Assembly (NCBI RefSeq): GCF_000759675.1
Contig: NZ_BAWM01000152.1
Location: forward strand, 424,770 to 488,769
DNA length: 64,000 bases
Source of the DNA: Neobacillus niacini
GTDB taxonomy: Bacteria > Bacillota > Bacilli > Bacillales > Cytobacillaceae
Direction of reading: 5' to 3'
The position numbers and the translations under genes were made by a program. A model generated the notes under the pieces. That model did no database searches and was not told the origin of the DNA. It saw only the letters and a list, made by a program, of their open reading frames with translations. Below are positions 25,124 through 34,170 of this stretch, piece after piece. Positions within the stretch are counted from its first letter, which is position 1. Each line of letters starts with the position of its first letter.

Positions 25124-25927
25124 TTACATTTTCTTTACTTCATTAAAATACTCCTCTAATGTCCAATTATGTTCGTACATAATCGTTGCAGCCTTAACTC
25201 CAACATAGCGAAAATGCCAAGGCTCATACATATAATTGGTAATGTCGATTTTCTCTTTCGGATATCTTAGTATAAACCCAAAGCGATGAGCATTATCTTT
25301 AAGCCATTTTCCTTCTGTTGTATTAGCAAAGGCTTCATTTAAGTAAAATTTATTGGACCTGCTTGAAATATCCATTGCTAGTCCTGATTGGTGTTCGCTC
25401 GCACCTGGAATAGCTACTGCCTGAGCAGCTTTCTCTATCCCAACTCTATCTATTTCAGCATCAAACAATGATTGCTGGCGGCTATAAGAGCGGTAGCCCG
25501 AAACGGCATAAAGTTCAATTCCATTTTCTGCAGCAGCAGCGAACATTTTCTCTAGAGCTTTAGCCGCTTCATTTCTCATTAAACTTTTTTCTATTTCTTC
25601 TTCACCAAATGAAAACTCAACATCTGGTCTGACAAGATCTTCAGGAATATAATCTTCTGGCAGGTAAAATTCTTTGTTAACCAATGCCATGACATTGGTA
25701 GAGTTTTGAATCACATTTTTGCCGTCCACTTCTTTAATATCATTGAAAAAGATTGATTCTAAACTGAGCTGATCATTTACTTGAGATTCATCTTGTTGCG
25801 ACTGTTGATTCTTAATACTAGAGTCATTTGCAGTGAACGGAAGCTTATTAATTAATGAATTAATTTGACTGCAACCGCTAATTAGAATGATTATGGATCC
25901 AATCCATAATAAAGTTTTCCAACCCAT
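25124..25927 (-). CDS. yodJ: D-alanyl-D-alanine carboxypeptidase, VanY/M15 family lipoprotein (YodJ)
   Basis: 267 residues. Lipobox LISGC (about residues 15-19) marks a lipoprotein. The M15B core has SGYRSYSRQQ (about 144-153), zinc ligands in GASEHQSGLAMDIS (His and Asp, about 175-188) and the last His in EPWHFRYVG (about 235-243). It trims the terminal D-Ala from peptidoglycan stem peptides outside the cell. Synteny with B. subtilis yodJ next to deoD supports the name. GATAGGTGA precedes the ATG. Confidence 0.88.
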   Translation of the reverse strand: MGWKTLLWIGSIIILISGCSQINSLINKLPFTANDSSIKNQQSQQDESQVNDQLSLESIFFNDIKEVDGKNVIQNSTNVMALVNKEFYLPEDYIPEDLVRPDVEFSFGEEEIEKSLMRNEAAKALEKMFAAAAENGIELYAVSGYRSYSRQQSLFDAEIDRVGIEKAAQAVAIPGASEHQSGLAMDISSRSNKFYLNEAFANTTEGKWLKDNAHRFGFILRYPKEKIDITNYMYEPWHFRYVGVKAATIMYEHNWTLEEYFNEVKKM

Positions 25928-25998
25928 ATTCTCACCTATCTATCTTTCTTTATTCTTTATGCACTATATCTATTTTTACCAAAAAGGTCAATGAAGAA

Positions 25999-26027
25999 CC
26001 TCTTTCTAGTAGTGAAAGAGGTCGTTT
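25999..26027. terminator. Hairpin between deoD and yodJ
   Basis: Stem CCTCTTTC/GAAAGAGG with a 7-nt loop; a T run follows on the plus strand only, so its effect on the minus-strand genes is uncertain. Confidence 0.45.
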
Positions 26028-26030
26028 TTC

Positions 26031-26735
26031 CTATTCTTTCGTCGCAGCTTCTAATGCAACTACAATCATATCGTTAAATGTTAATTGTCTCTCTTCAGCG
26101 GTTGTTTCCTCACCAGTTAAAATATGATCACTTACAGTCAGAACTGACAATGCTCTGCGGTTAAATTTAGCTGCCAACGTATATAAGGCTGTTGTCTCCA
26201 TTTCAATAGCAAGAATCTGATACTTAGCCCATTTTTCTAGTTCAGCATTATCATTATAGAAGGAGTCCGCTGTGAAAATGTTACCTACTTTTAGATTAAG
26301 ACCTTTTTCCACTCCAGCGTCATAGGCCTTTTTTAGTAAATCAAAGTTAGCACAGGGAGCAAAATCAACGCCACCAAAGGTCAAACGATTCATGTTGGAG
26401 TCGGTTGAACTTGTCATCGCTAAAATAACATCGCGCACTTTAACATCCTTTTGAATCGCACCACACGTACCGACACGAATTAGATTTTGGACATTATAGC
26501 TATTCATTAATTCATTCACATAAATCGAGATAGAAGGAACTCCCATTCCAGTTCCTTGAACAGAAATTCTTTTCCCTTTATACGTACCAGTATAACCAAA
26601 CATATTTCTTACTTCGTTATAGCATTTCGCATCTTCTAAGAAAGTTTCTGCAATATATTTAGCCCTTAGTGGGTCTCCAGGCAGTAATACCGTTTCTGCA
26701 ATTTCATTTTCCTTCGCACCAATATGTACACTCAT
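26031..26735 (-). CDS. deoD: Purine-nucleoside phosphorylase DeoD
   Basis: 234 residues, the hexameric high-molecular-weight PNP family length. [17 protein letters not shown] (about 18-34), the phosphate-binding RVGTCGA (about 87-93), [11 protein letters not shown] (about 179-189) and the catalytic Asp in VSDH (about 203-206) are all present. It splits purine (deoxy)nucleosides with phosphate in the cytoplasm. GGAGG lies before the ATG. Order ctpA-yodJ-deoD-yodL matches B. subtilis. Confidence 0.96.
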   Translation of the reverse strand: MSVHIGAKENEIAETVLLPGDPLRAKYIAETFLEDAKCYNEVRNMFGYTGTYKGKRISVQGTGMGVPSISIYVNELMNSYNVQNLIRVGTCGAIQKDVKVRDVILAMTSSTDSNMNRLTFGGVDFAPCANFDLLKKAYDAGVEKGLNLKVGNIFTADSFYNDNAELEKWAKYQILAIEMETTALYTLAAKFNRRALSVLTVSDHILTGEETTAEERQLTFNDMIVVALEAATKE

Positions 26736-26893
26736 ACTAAAAATCCTCCAATCATTTAAATGAAGTCATTTACTTCACACTTGTCAATATATCATATCCA
26801 TTTTCGATTGAAAAACCTTTGATTGAAATCGTCATGTTTTTTTTTATTTGTGGGAAGCTATTTTTAGATTATCCAAAGGAGGTAATTTACATT

Positions 26894-27031
26894 ATGGGAA
26901 AAAAGCATAGAGCACAAACGAATCGACCAAAGAAAAATAATCACATTCCACCTGAAGCCATTGAAGCAGAGCATAATGCCCATGCAAAAGAACATGACGG
27001 ATCAGGCGGTCGAAAAAGTAATGGTAAATAA
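26894..27031 (+). CDS. Very small basic, hydrophilic protein
   Basis: 45 residues from the ATG at 26894, which follows AAAGGAGG with good spacing; the longer upstream frame has no site. Starts MGKKHRAQTNRPKKNNHIPP and ends GSGGRKSNGK. It is rich in Lys, His, Asn and Gly and probably disordered, reminiscent of small spore-associated proteins, but no family is recognised. A strong terminator follows directly, supporting a real gene. Confidence 0.65.
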   Translation: MGKKHRAQTNRPKKNNHIPPEAIEAEHNAHAKEHDGSGGRKSNGK

Positions 27032-27043
27032 ATGCTAAAGACA

Positions 27044-27075
27044 AAAAACCTAAGGATTTGCTCCTTAGGTTTTTT
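27044..27075. terminator. Bidirectional terminator
   Basis: Stem AAAACCTAAGGA/TCCTTAGGTTTT, serving the small plus-strand gene and yodL. Confidence 0.85.
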
Positions 27076-27384
27076 TTATCTTATATGGATTCGATTAATA
27101 GGCTGCCAACCGCCGGGCTTTAATTGATAATAATGCTGTCCGCCACGGCCCTCATCAATTAATATGATATCTCCGGTGGAAAGGAATCTCCCCTTATAAT
27201 TCGATGGTATTCGATCGGTAACATTAAAGAGGCTAAACGTTTTCTCCAAACAATTTTCATGGTTACCTGCATGAATGAAGGTACGATAAATTTGTTTGTA
27301 CCCTTTGTATTCTCTGTACTTTGGAGTTTGAAAGATTGTCACATCATATTGAATGCTAGCCCTTCTAGTTATCGCCTTGATCAT
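27076..27384 (-). CDS. yodL: YodL-domain protein
   Basis: 102 residues from the ATG at 27384, which follows TTGGAGGGGAT. Conserved YodL features: YDVTIFQTPKYREYKGYKQI (about 13-32), NCLEKTFSLFNV and the C-terminal LKPGGWQPINRIHIR. In B. subtilis YodL is a late-sporulation protein, and artificial expression affects cell shape through MreB-related functions. No membrane segment is seen, so it is cytoplasmic. Located after deoD as in B. subtilis. Confidence 0.85.
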   Translation of the reverse strand: MIKAITRRASIQYDVTIFQTPKYREYKGYKQIYRTFIHAGNHENCLEKTFSLFNVTDRIPSNYKGRFLSTGDIILIDEGRGGQHYYQLKPGGWQPINRIHIR

Positions 27385-27483
27385 CCTATCCCCTCCAATC
27401 ATTAAAATAATTGTCATTACTTTAATAATTAGAGATGAACATAGTAGAATCCTTCATAGAAAATCGTCTTTTTTTGTCGACGA

Positions 27484-28254
27484 TTAGGAAAATCTCTGAA
27501 TAACGCTTTGGATTTGCTGTTGAAGGTTTGGAATATCTGCTGAGGTTACCGTTAATCTTACATTGGTTTCATCCAAACCAGCTGCTTCTGCAAATAATCC
27601 GCCTAATCCGCGTGCACGACGATCAACCTGTAAAAATAATTCAATTACACCATTTCCAGATGGGCGCAATACTACTTCTAACTCGTCTAATTTTCCACGA
27701 AACGGTCCAGATGTCGGTACATATTCAAACTCTTGCACAAATGGCAAGCGACCGCGAACTTTATATGATGCTTCTTCGCAATCAGCTTCACGTAAACGGA
27801 AACCAAGACTGTCAACTGCGTTAAAGACTGCATTCATTAATTGACCAGGGACAACTTGAATATAGTCTTTATCACCAGGATCCACTGCATTTTTAATATC
27901 TAAGCCAGTCGTAACCCAGATTTTCGACCTGCCGATAGACAGAGGTGTATCTAGTGGAAGCTGGAAGGAAAAAGGAATTTCTTTTCTTTCATTTTTCCCA
28001 ATTGTAAATGGACTGGTAATTCGGAAACGATCGATTGTAGCTGTTACATTATACTTTTTATCATCTGATTCTTTTAAATAGGTAGTATTTAATGATAAAA
28101 ATATATCATCTACCTGCTGGTCTACCTTTCCACCTCTGATTTCTACTACACCGTTAAGAGTTTCTCCTGGGGTATACGTATCCCTCTCAAGCTTTGTGTC
28201 AACCGTAGCTGAACCAATTCCTACACTAGCAAATACCTTGTCAAAAAAAGACAT
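27484..28254 (-). CDS. spo0M: Sporulation-control protein Spo0M
   Basis: 256 residues from the ATG at 28254 (AGGGAGGAAATAAG site). MSFFDKVFASVGIGSATVDT is the family N-terminus, and LERDTYTPGETLNGVVEIRGG continues the arrestin-like beta domain. IQVVPGQLMNAVFNAVDSLG and the C-terminal VQQ-rich segment also fit. Spo0M influences stage 0 of sporulation and cell division. It starts 20 nt after a protein kinase gene on the same strand, an arrangement that suggests co-expression and possibly phosphorylation of one by the other (inferred). Confidence 0.92.
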   Translation of the reverse strand: MSFFDKVFASVGIGSATVDTKLERDTYTPGETLNGVVEIRGGKVDQQVDDIFLSLNTTYLKESDDKKYNVTATIDRFRITSPFTIGKNERKEIPFSFQLPLDTPLSIGRSKIWVTTGLDIKNAVDPGDKDYIQVVPGQLMNAVFNAVDSLGFRLREADCEEASYKVRGRLPFVQEFEYVPTSGPFRGKLDELEVVLRPSGNGVIELFLQVDRRARGLGGLFAEAAGLDETNVRLTVTSADIPNLQQQIQSVIQRFS

Positions 28255-28274
28255 TCTTATTTCCTCCCTGTACC

Positions 28275-29066
28275 TCAAATAATTTTTTGGATATCTGACT
28301 TTACTTGTGCGCAGCTCTCATAACAGTCTTCTATTTGTAAAAGTCTGCTGATGATGTGCTTTGCATGATATGATATCTCCAATTCCTCTTCCCAGCTGCT
28401 TTCCTTTTTCTTTTTTGGAAAATAAAAATTGGAGTAAAGTAAAAACAACAAGAAATGACCGAGTCCATAAAAGTCTGCTTGGGGATTTACCTCTTTCCGT
28501 AAATTCCGTTTTGGCATTTTATGTCCACCAATACCTTGATTACATTTCCGCGCAAGCCCTAAATCAATAAGCACAATCTCTGAGCCAGTCGAGATCACAT
28601 TTGGGATGCGAATATCCCTGTGAATTAGTTGATGTTCATGTAAATAGTTAATGAGCTCTAGTAATTCATTGGCGATTTTAAAAGCTTCAATTTCTGAATA
28701 TTTTTGACCATCGTGAAAGATTAACTGCTCAAAATTCTTTCCCTCAATATATTCCATCGTATAAAATGGGATATTTTTATATGTGCCATCCTCGAAATAC
28801 TCTGGAAACCCAGGATGCTTTATTGATTTAAGCAGGTTTTTTTCAAGCTCAAAGCTGCTTTTTCCAGATTTCGTGATTCTTTTATGGATTCGTAAGGCTT
28901 TTAATACTTTCTTTTGTTTTGATACTTGGTCAAATACTAAGTAACTATTTCCGTAGCTGCCAACGCCTATATGGTTTATTATCTGGTAGCGTCCTGTAAT
29001 GATTTCATTTTGCTGAAATCGGTTTTCTATTATGTTAGCGGCAAATAAAGTCATTCTTTTTAACAT
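28275..29066 (-). CDS. Hanks-type serine/threonine protein kinase domain protein
   Basis: 263 residues, a single kinase domain with no membrane segment. Visible: glycine loop IGVGSYGNSYLVFD (about 34-47), catalytic HRDIRIPNV (about 149-157) and a DLG in place of DFG (VLIDLGLARK, about 164-173). The lysine expected in the VAIK position is in KVLKALR (about 53-59). It resembles B. subtilis YabT in compactness but lacks YabT's C-terminal membrane segment. The ribosome site is weak, and the gene starts 8 nt after a small His/Lys-rich gene, so translational coupling is likely. Confidence 0.82.
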   Translation of the reverse strand: MLKRMTLFAANIIENRFQQNEIITGRYQIINHIGVGSYGNSYLVFDQVSKQKKVLKALRIHKRITKSGKSSFELEKNLLKSIKHPGFPEYFEDGTYKNIPFYTMEYIEGKNFEQLIFHDGQKYSEIEAFKIANELLELINYLHEHQLIHRDIRIPNVISTGSEIVLIDLGLARKCNQGIGGHKMPKRNLRKEVNPQADFYGLGHFLLFLLYSNFYFPKKKKESSWEEELEISYHAKHIISRLLQIEDCYESCAQVKSDIQKII

Positions 29067-29074
29067 AAAAGTGT

Positions 29075-29251
29075 TTAACTGCTGAAGAAGCTCGATAAGA
29101 AACTACCACTATTATGCTTCTTTTTATAATGGTGGTGTCCTAAGTGCTTTTGTTTGTGGTGGTTCATTTTTTTCCAGGCATTACTTGAATGTGAATATTT
29201 TTGATGATGAAGTTTACTTCCTAGAATTGATTTTATAATCTTTTTTAGCAT
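29075..29251 (-). CDS. Small His/Lys/Ser-rich protein heading the kinase-Spo0M operon
   Basis: 58 residues from the third of three consecutive ATGs, which has normal spacing from GAGGAGG. The composition is extreme: HHQKYSHSSNAWKKMNHHK, then further His/Lys clusters and a Ser/Phe-rich end. It is probably disordered, basic and metal- or nucleic-acid-binding; small coat proteins look similar. It precedes the kinase by 8 nt. It is not recognised as a known family, but translation signals and operon position support it. Confidence 0.6.
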   Translation of the reverse strand: MLKKIIKSILGSKLHHQKYSHSSNAWKKMNHHKQKHLGHHHYKKKHNSGSFLSSFFSS

Positions 29252-29420
29252 CATCATTCCTCCTCATCTTGCTATACTTTATACGGGAAAGAAATAGTAA
29301 AGTTTCACCAATAAATGAAAATAGCAAAAAAAATTTCACAAACAAAAAGCGAGCAGGTTCATATGCTCGTCTTTCGTTACTTCTTATTAAAAAGATGAAT
29401 AAAGTATCCTGATATTTTAC

Positions 29421-29594
29421 CTATTCATCTTCTACTTCTTCGTCGATAATACTTTTCTCGATGAGATACTCGAAGGTGATATCAGCGATTTCTTCCAATT
29501 CTTCTTCCGTAGGAACGTATCCTCTTTTTACCAGCTCATGAAAGAAAAATTCAGCAATCTCCTCCGTATCAATAAATACTTCAATTTCTCTCAT
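29421..29594 (-). CDS. yozD: YozD-family protein
   Basis: 57 residues, starting after AGGGGGCGATGCT. The reading IDTEEIAEFFFHELVKRGYV (about 6-25), then EEELEEIADITFEYLIEKS, matches the YozD family found between yodM and yodN in B. subtilis. It is a small acidic helical protein of unknown function. It is oriented with yodN and yozE. Confidence 0.82.
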   Translation of the reverse strand: MREIEVFIDTEEIAEFFFHELVKRGYVPTEEELEEIADITFEYLIEKSIIDEEVEDE

Positions 29595-29774
29595 AGCATC
29601 GCCCCCTTTTTACAGAATGTATGATGAATTCTGCTCATTCATGCTATTTACTTCTAGAAGAATCGGTAAATATTCTGCAGCTTAAACATAGAGAGCAAAA
29701 TAAAAGATTAAATATGTCTTTTTTTCTTTGGACAAGCATAGGATCAATAAAAAGAACTAATATGAGGTGATAGT

Positions 29775-29942
29775 ATGTCAAATCTACAAGGAAAATTTGA
29801 AGTTATTATTGATGACTTGAATCAGGAGGATGGATTGATCATCTCTACCTTTGAGAAGATTTTAGACAGCCTATTTTTTCTAATAAAATGGGGTGGAATT
29901 CCTTTGGTCATTTACTTATTAGTGGCACTATCCAGGTGGTAG
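29775..29942 (+). CDS. Small single-pass membrane protein
   Basis: 55 residues after GAGGTGATAGT. The first 30 residues are acidic (FEVIIDDLNQEDGL), followed by a hydrophobic helix (about 37-52, WGGIPLVIYLLVALSRW end). Not recognised. It is a lone plus-strand gene between yozD and yodN, with its stop 3 nt from the end of yodN on the other strand. Confidence 0.55.
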   Translation: MSNLQGKFEVIIDDLNQEDGLIISTFEKILDSLFFLIKWGGIPLVIYLLVALSRW

Positions 29943-29945
29943 AAG

Positions 29946-30647
29946 CTAGACATGGCTTTTACCATCGTCATTTATGACACTTTTTAATTTTCTTAGAATG
30001 ACACGCATAACTTGATAGTACTCTTGGTCGTGGAACAATGTATATAAAATTTTGTAATCATTATAAATATCTAATAAATTATCTATTAACAGTTTTTTTT
30101 CCTTTTTCTTTTCGATTTCTTCGAGTTCTGCTTTTCTCACAATGTTTTTCTGTGTTTTTGAAATTGCGACCTGTTGCTTCTCTTCGTTATTAACCATGTA
30201 AAGGAGTCCTAACTTTTGAATAAACGTGTCCGCACTCTCAGCGTCTGCGACGAGTGTCATTTCCTCTTCCCCCGCTTCGAGCCATTCCCCATCACTAATT
30301 CTTGAAAGTTCGTAAATAACATCTTCCCATGCATCTTCTTTGTACCGCCATATCTCGGTTCGAAACCCGACAATTTTAAACAAATCAGAGCCATAACCGG
30401 CGACCTGAACTAAATCTCCGAAAAAGAATTTATATTCGATATCTATTTGTTCTTGTTCCACCAAAGTTCCTTCATATTCGGATAAGAGCTGAAGTCCTGA
30501 TTCAACAAAAAGACCATCACTTTTATTCACTTCGTACACATAATTACCGTCAAGCCACTTAACATCTGTAATTTTGCCAACTGTACCATACATCGTTATC
30601 ACGACCGTATCACCGACCTTATACTTCGGTATATTCCTTCTATTCAT
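29946..30647 (-). CDS. yodN: YodN-like protein
   Basis: 233 residues from the ATG at 30647, which follows ATGGAGGAT; the longer frame adds 46 unlikely residues. The start MNRRNIPKYKVGDTVVITMY and the repeat GDLVQVAGYGSDLFKIVGFR suggest two SH3-like beta modules (about 8-60 and 80-135). A C-terminal charged coiled-coil region (KAELEEIEKKKEKKL) follows. Position between yozD and yozE matches B. subtilis yodN. Function unknown. Confidence 0.78.
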   Translation of the reverse strand: MNRRNIPKYKVGDTVVITMYGTVGKITDVKWLDGNYVYEVNKSDGLFVESGLQLLSEYEGTLVEQEQIDIEYKFFFGDLVQVAGYGSDLFKIVGFRTEIWRYKEDAWEDVIYELSRISDGEWLEAGEEEMTLVADAESADTFIQKLGLLYMVNNEEKQQVAISKTQKNIVRKAELEEIEKKKEKKLLIDNLLDIYNDYKILYTLFHDQEYYQVMRVILRKLKSVINDDGKSHV

Positions 30648-30785
30648 ATCCTCCATCCTCTCAATGATGAGTCGTGAATTTTGATTACAATAGTATATGC
30701 ACCAATTGATGTATCGCGCACAATGGAGAAAAAGAAAAATCGCCTCTTTTTGCAGAGACGATTTAAAGGGACTTACATAAAACAA

Positions 30786-31007
30786 TTAACTTTCCGAAAG
30801 CACATAAAGCTCCCAGGCTTCATCAAAAATAGTCATTGACTCTAAGTAATGACCGTTCATTTCAAGATAGGAACTGAGCTCATGGTAGTCTTCTGATGTT
30901 TTTGGAAAGCTATGATCCAAAAAAGCCTCATTCGCAAACATACTGATAGCATCCCTTGGTTCAGGGTGCCGGTATTTCATTAAAAAATGATAAAAGGATT
31001 TAATCAT
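30786..31007 (-). CDS. yozE: YozE SAM-like family protein
   Basis: 73 residues from the ATG at 31007 (GAAAGG site). SFYHFLMKYRHPEPRDAISM (about 3-22), then FANEAFLDHSFPKTS and YHELSSYLE, are the family markers (UPF0346, YozE_SAM_like). It is a small cytoplasmic helical protein without a defined role. It lies next to yodN as in B. subtilis. Confidence 0.9.
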   Translation of the reverse strand: MIKSFYHFLMKYRHPEPRDAISMFANEAFLDHSFPKTSEDYHELSSYLEMNGHYLESMTIFDEAWELYVLSES

Positions 31008-31177
31008 AAATAGCGCCTTTCTTTCCATCGTTCAGACAAGAATTGATTTAACTTAATGATACTATAACGGATGCCTGAATCTCCGTCCAGCACTTATTAG
31101 AACAAAGAAATATTGGTATTCATTCCATATTATTGATATAATTTTACCAAAAATATAAAGAAACTGAGGTAGGATCA

Positions 31178-32281
31178 TTGGCAAAGAGAAAATTTCAATA
31201 CTGGTTATTACAGGTCTTGTTAATTTTAACGATTATATGGGTTTCAACCAAGATTTCCTTCTTATTCGCGCCTATCGGAGTCTTTTTTTCAACCATCTTT
31301 TTCCCTATTCTGATTACAGGCTTCCTTTATTTTTTACTTAACCCAGTTGTTAATTTTCTGCAGCGTCATAAGGTACCTAGACTATTAGCCATCATTATTA
31401 TTTATGTTGTGTTTATTCTCCTTTGTGTGCTTGCGATTGGAAATTTAATTCCTGCCATTACAAATCAATTTACCGCTCTTGCTAACGAACTTCCAGTATA
31501 TGCAGACAAAACCATGCAGTTTTTTAACAAGGTCGTGCAATCATCTGAATTTAAATGGGTAATGGTCGAGCAAAAAGATATTCTTGAGAATGTACAGGAA
31601 AGGCTTATAGAATTTGCAAATACCCTGCCAAACACGATTACCGGCAGCATAACTAATATTCTTGGTGTGATAACGAATATTGCTATCATTCTCGTAACGG
31701 TTCCTTTTTTATTATTCTACATGTTTAAAGATGGTCACAGGTTTCCTTCTGCGATCTCAAAGTTCCTCCCTGCCCCATATAGAGAGGAAGGATTATCCAT
31801 TCTAAAAGAGACAGGTGAAACTCTATCGACCTACATTCAGGGACAAGTTACCGTGGCCTTGGCAGTCGGAACATTAGCGTTTATCGGTTACCTTATCATC
31901 GATTTACCATTTGCACTTGTCATGGCGTTAATAGTAGCATTTACCAACATTATTCCTTATATCGGTCCCATTCTCGGAGGCGCACCAGCAGTAATCGTTG
32001 CTTTATTTGATTCTCCTTCTAAGGCATTATTGGTTATTGTTGTTATTCTCATTGCTCAACAGATTGAAGGAAATGTATTGTCACCGCTTATTCTTGGAAA
32101 AAGCCTAGACACCCATCCCGCAACGATTATCATTATCTTACTGGCTGCTGGAAATCTGGCTGGAGTTCTTGGGATGATACTGGCAATCCCATTTTACGCA
32201 GTCATGAAAACCATTGTATTAAACTTAGTTAAATTTCTCCGAGCCAGGAATAACGCAGCCAAACCGATACAAACTGAATAA
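31178..32281 (+). CDS. AI-2E family transporter (UPF0118)
   Basis: 367 residues, TTG start after TGAGGTAGGA. About eight membrane segments with the family pattern: two N-terminal hairpins, a soluble amphipathic region (about 100-150) and conserved IPYIGPILGGAPA (about 262-274) and GNVLSPLILGKSLDTHP (about 303-319). Members export small molecules or act as sodium/proton antiporters; the substrate is not readable. It is inserted between yozE and yokU, where B. subtilis has no such gene. A terminator follows. Confidence 0.88.
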   Translation: MAKRKFQYWLLQVLLILTIIWVSTKISFLFAPIGVFFSTIFFPILITGFLYFLLNPVVNFLQRHKVPRLLAIIIIYVVFILLCVLAIGNLIPAITNQFTALANELPVYADKTMQFFNKVVQSSEFKWVMVEQKDILENVQERLIEFANTLPNTITGSITNILGVITNIAIILVTVPFLLFYMFKDGHRFPSAISKFLPAPYREEGLSILKETGETLSTYIQGQVTVALAVGTLAFIGYLIIDLPFALVMALIVAFTNIIPYIGPILGGAPAVIVALFDSPSKALLVIVVILIAQQIEGNVLSPLILGKSLDTHPATIIIILLAAGNLAGVLGMILAIPFYAVMKTIVLNLVKFLRARNNAAKPIQTE

Positions 32282-32286
32282 TAAAT

Positions 32287-32312
32287 AACCCCTATCGGCA
32301 GATAGGGGTTTT
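32287..32312 (+). terminator. Terminator after the AI-2E gene
   Basis: Stem ACCCCTATC/GATAGGGGT with a short loop and TTTT, facing yokU. Confidence 0.8.
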
Positions 32313-32314
32313 GA

Positions 32315-32593
32315 TTAGGAAAAGTCAAAATAATTCCTCTTCAACAGTCTCGGTAGAGCCATTAACTCTTTATAGCTGATGCTTTTTCCAATTTTCTTTG
32401 TATCAATTAGAAATAATTGGTCTTCAATTTCTTTTGTTACCTCATCTGTTTGATAGATCATCTTACAATCTTCGCATTCCACTGCAGGGGTTTCTGTAAT
32501 CTGAATGGCTCTTGTGCCGTCTGGAAGCTCCCAAAAGACGGTATTTTCTCCCTTTTGGGCCTCTTTTCCACACCACTCACATAATAATCCCAT
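32315..32593 (-). CDS. yokU: YokU-family zinc-finger protein
   Basis: 92 residues from the ATG at 32593 (MGLLCEWCGKEAQKG), preceded by AGAGGGATGA. Cys pairs CEWC and CEDC form a zinc finger like the YgiT/MqsA type. The segment DGTRAIQITETPAVECEDC is the YokU pattern. It follows kamA with an 11-nt gap and so is in the same transcript, as in B. subtilis and B. thuringiensis. A regulatory or accessory role is possible but not shown. Confidence 0.82.
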   Translation of the reverse strand: MGLLCEWCGKEAQKGENTVFWELPDGTRAIQITETPAVECEDCKMIYQTDEVTKEIEDQLFLIDTKKIGKSISYKELMALPRLLKRNYFDFS

Positions 32594-32603
32594 ATTCATC
32601 CCT

Positions 32604-34037
32604 CTATTCATTTGATGCTGAGTTCCCATCCGAATCTTTTTTTTCAGAAGATGTAGGTTTATTCTGTAGTGCTTGAAATTTCTTTTCCTTCAGCTCATCC
32701 CGCTTACTTCTTTTATCCTTCAGTGAGGAATGGTTAGGGTCTTGATTGTATCCTTTCCGGCGATTTAATCTAGTTAAGCCCTCTGGAACAAGATTGAAAT
32801 GCTGGTCATTCATGATTCCTGCAATCCCAATATTGGACCGTTTTTCCTCCATATCTGGGTATACCTCTTTAAAATAACCCTCAGCAGTTCCAGGCTTATA
32901 ATTTTCTGGTTCTGGATAAGATGTAATGACTCCTTCAAAGTTCCTGAGCACAACCTTTTCTGCACTTTGTGAAATTAAATAATTCGGCTGAAGTGAAATT
33001 TTCCCTCCACCTCCAGGACCATCAAGCACAAATGTTGGCACTGCATATCCACTCGTATGTCCACGTAATCCTTCGATAATTTCAAGCCCTTTGGAAACAG
33101 GTGCCCGGAAATGTCCAATTCCTTCGGAAAGATCACATTGATAAATATAATATGGTCGAACACGGATTTTGACGAGGTCATGCATCAGCTTTTTCATAAT
33201 CGGAACACTGTCGTTGATTCCGGCAAGGATGACCGATTGGTTCCCGACTGGAACACCTGAATTTGCAAGCATTTCACAAGCATTCTTAGATTCCTCGGTT
33301 ATTTCAATGGATGTATTAAAATGAGTATTCAACCAAATTGGATGGTATTTTTTAAAGATATTACAGAGGTTTTCAGTAATCCTTTGCGGGAATACCACTG
33401 GTGCCCTTGTTCCAATTCGAATAATTTCCACATGATCTATTTCACGGAGGTTTTTCAAAATATATTCAAGGATATTATCATTAATGAGCAGACCATCACC
33501 ACCAGATAATAATACATCCCGAACTTGTGGGGTTTGACGGATATAGTTAATAGCAGCATCTAGCTGTTTCTTTGGAACTCCCATGCCAATTTGTCCTGAG
33601 AAACGTCTTCTTGTGCAATAACGGCAATACATCGAACATTGATTGGTGACGAGAAACAGAACGCGGTCTGGATAACGGTGCGTTAAGCCTGGAACTGGTG
33701 AATCTTCATCCTCATATAAAGGGTCTTCAAGGTCATATTTCGTTTTATGGATTTCTTTAGAAATCGGAACAGACTGCATCCGAATCGGGCAGCGTGGGTC
33801 ATCAGGGTTCATAAGCGAAGCATAATAAGGTGTTATATTTAGTGGAATCGTTTTGGTTGAGATTCTAACTCCCTCTTCTTCATCTGGAGTTAAATTTATG
33901 ACCTTTTTTAAATCCTCCAATGTGCGAATGGTATTTGTTAGCTGCCACAACCAATCATTCCATTGCTCTTCTGTAACTGCTTTCCATAGCTCTATGTCTT
34001 TCCAATGCCTATTTGGCTTGTATAATGTCTGTTTCAT
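32604..34037 (-). CDS. kamA: L-lysine 2,3-aminomutase
   Basis: 477 residues from the ATG at 34037 (AAGGAGG site). The radical-SAM motif is clear: CSMYCRYCTRRRF (about 138-150), followed by RDVLLSGGDGLL. It uses a 4Fe-4S cluster, SAM and PLP to turn L-lysine into beta-lysine. A C-terminal extension of about 50 charged residues (NRRKGYNQDPNHSSLKDKR) is seen in Bacillus enzymes. A clear -24/-12 promoter lies upstream and a sigma-54 activator is encoded next door. It is transcribed with yokU. Confidence 0.95.
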   Translation of the reverse strand: MKQTLYKPNRHWKDIELWKAVTEEQWNDWLWQLTNTIRTLEDLKKVINLTPDEEEGVRISTKTIPLNITPYYASLMNPDDPRCPIRMQSVPISKEIHKTKYDLEDPLYEDEDSPVPGLTHRYPDRVLFLVTNQCSMYCRYCTRRRFSGQIGMGVPKKQLDAAINYIRQTPQVRDVLLSGGDGLLINDNILEYILKNLREIDHVEIIRIGTRAPVVFPQRITENLCNIFKKYHPIWLNTHFNTSIEITEESKNACEMLANSGVPVGNQSVILAGINDSVPIMKKLMHDLVKIRVRPYYIYQCDLSEGIGHFRAPVSKGLEIIEGLRGHTSGYAVPTFVLDGPGGGGKISLQPNYLISQSAEKVVLRNFEGVITSYPEPENYKPGTAEGYFKEVYPDMEEKRSNIGIAGIMNDQHFNLVPEGLTRLNRRKGYNQDPNHSSLKDKRSKRDELKEKKFQALQNKPTSSEKKDSDGNSASNE

Positions 34038-34074
34038 GTTAATTTCCTCCTTACCCTGCTTTACTAAAATATTA

Positions 34075-34091
34075 TGCAAGAATTATGCCAA
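34075..34091 (-). promoter_or_regulatory. Sigma-54 (SigL) -24/-12 promoter of kamA
   Basis: On the minus strand, TTGGCAT-N5-TTGCA matches the sigma-54 consensus, with the GG and GC cores spaced correctly. It lies about 40 nt before the kamA start codon. The kamR-like activator is next upstream. B. thuringiensis kamA is reported to be under sigma-54 control, which agrees. Confidence 0.85.
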
Positions 34092-34142
34092 TGCACTTAG
34101 TCCGGGTAAGGTTTCTGAATATTAGTTTTTAAATGATGATTA

Positions 34143-34170
34143 CAAAAAAAAACGCCGATTTTTCGGCGGT
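34143..34170 (-). terminator. Terminator after the sigma-54 activator gene
   Basis: Stem ACCGCCGA/TCGGCGTT around AAAA, followed on the minus strand by a run of nine T. It insulates kamA from upstream genes. Confidence 0.85.
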
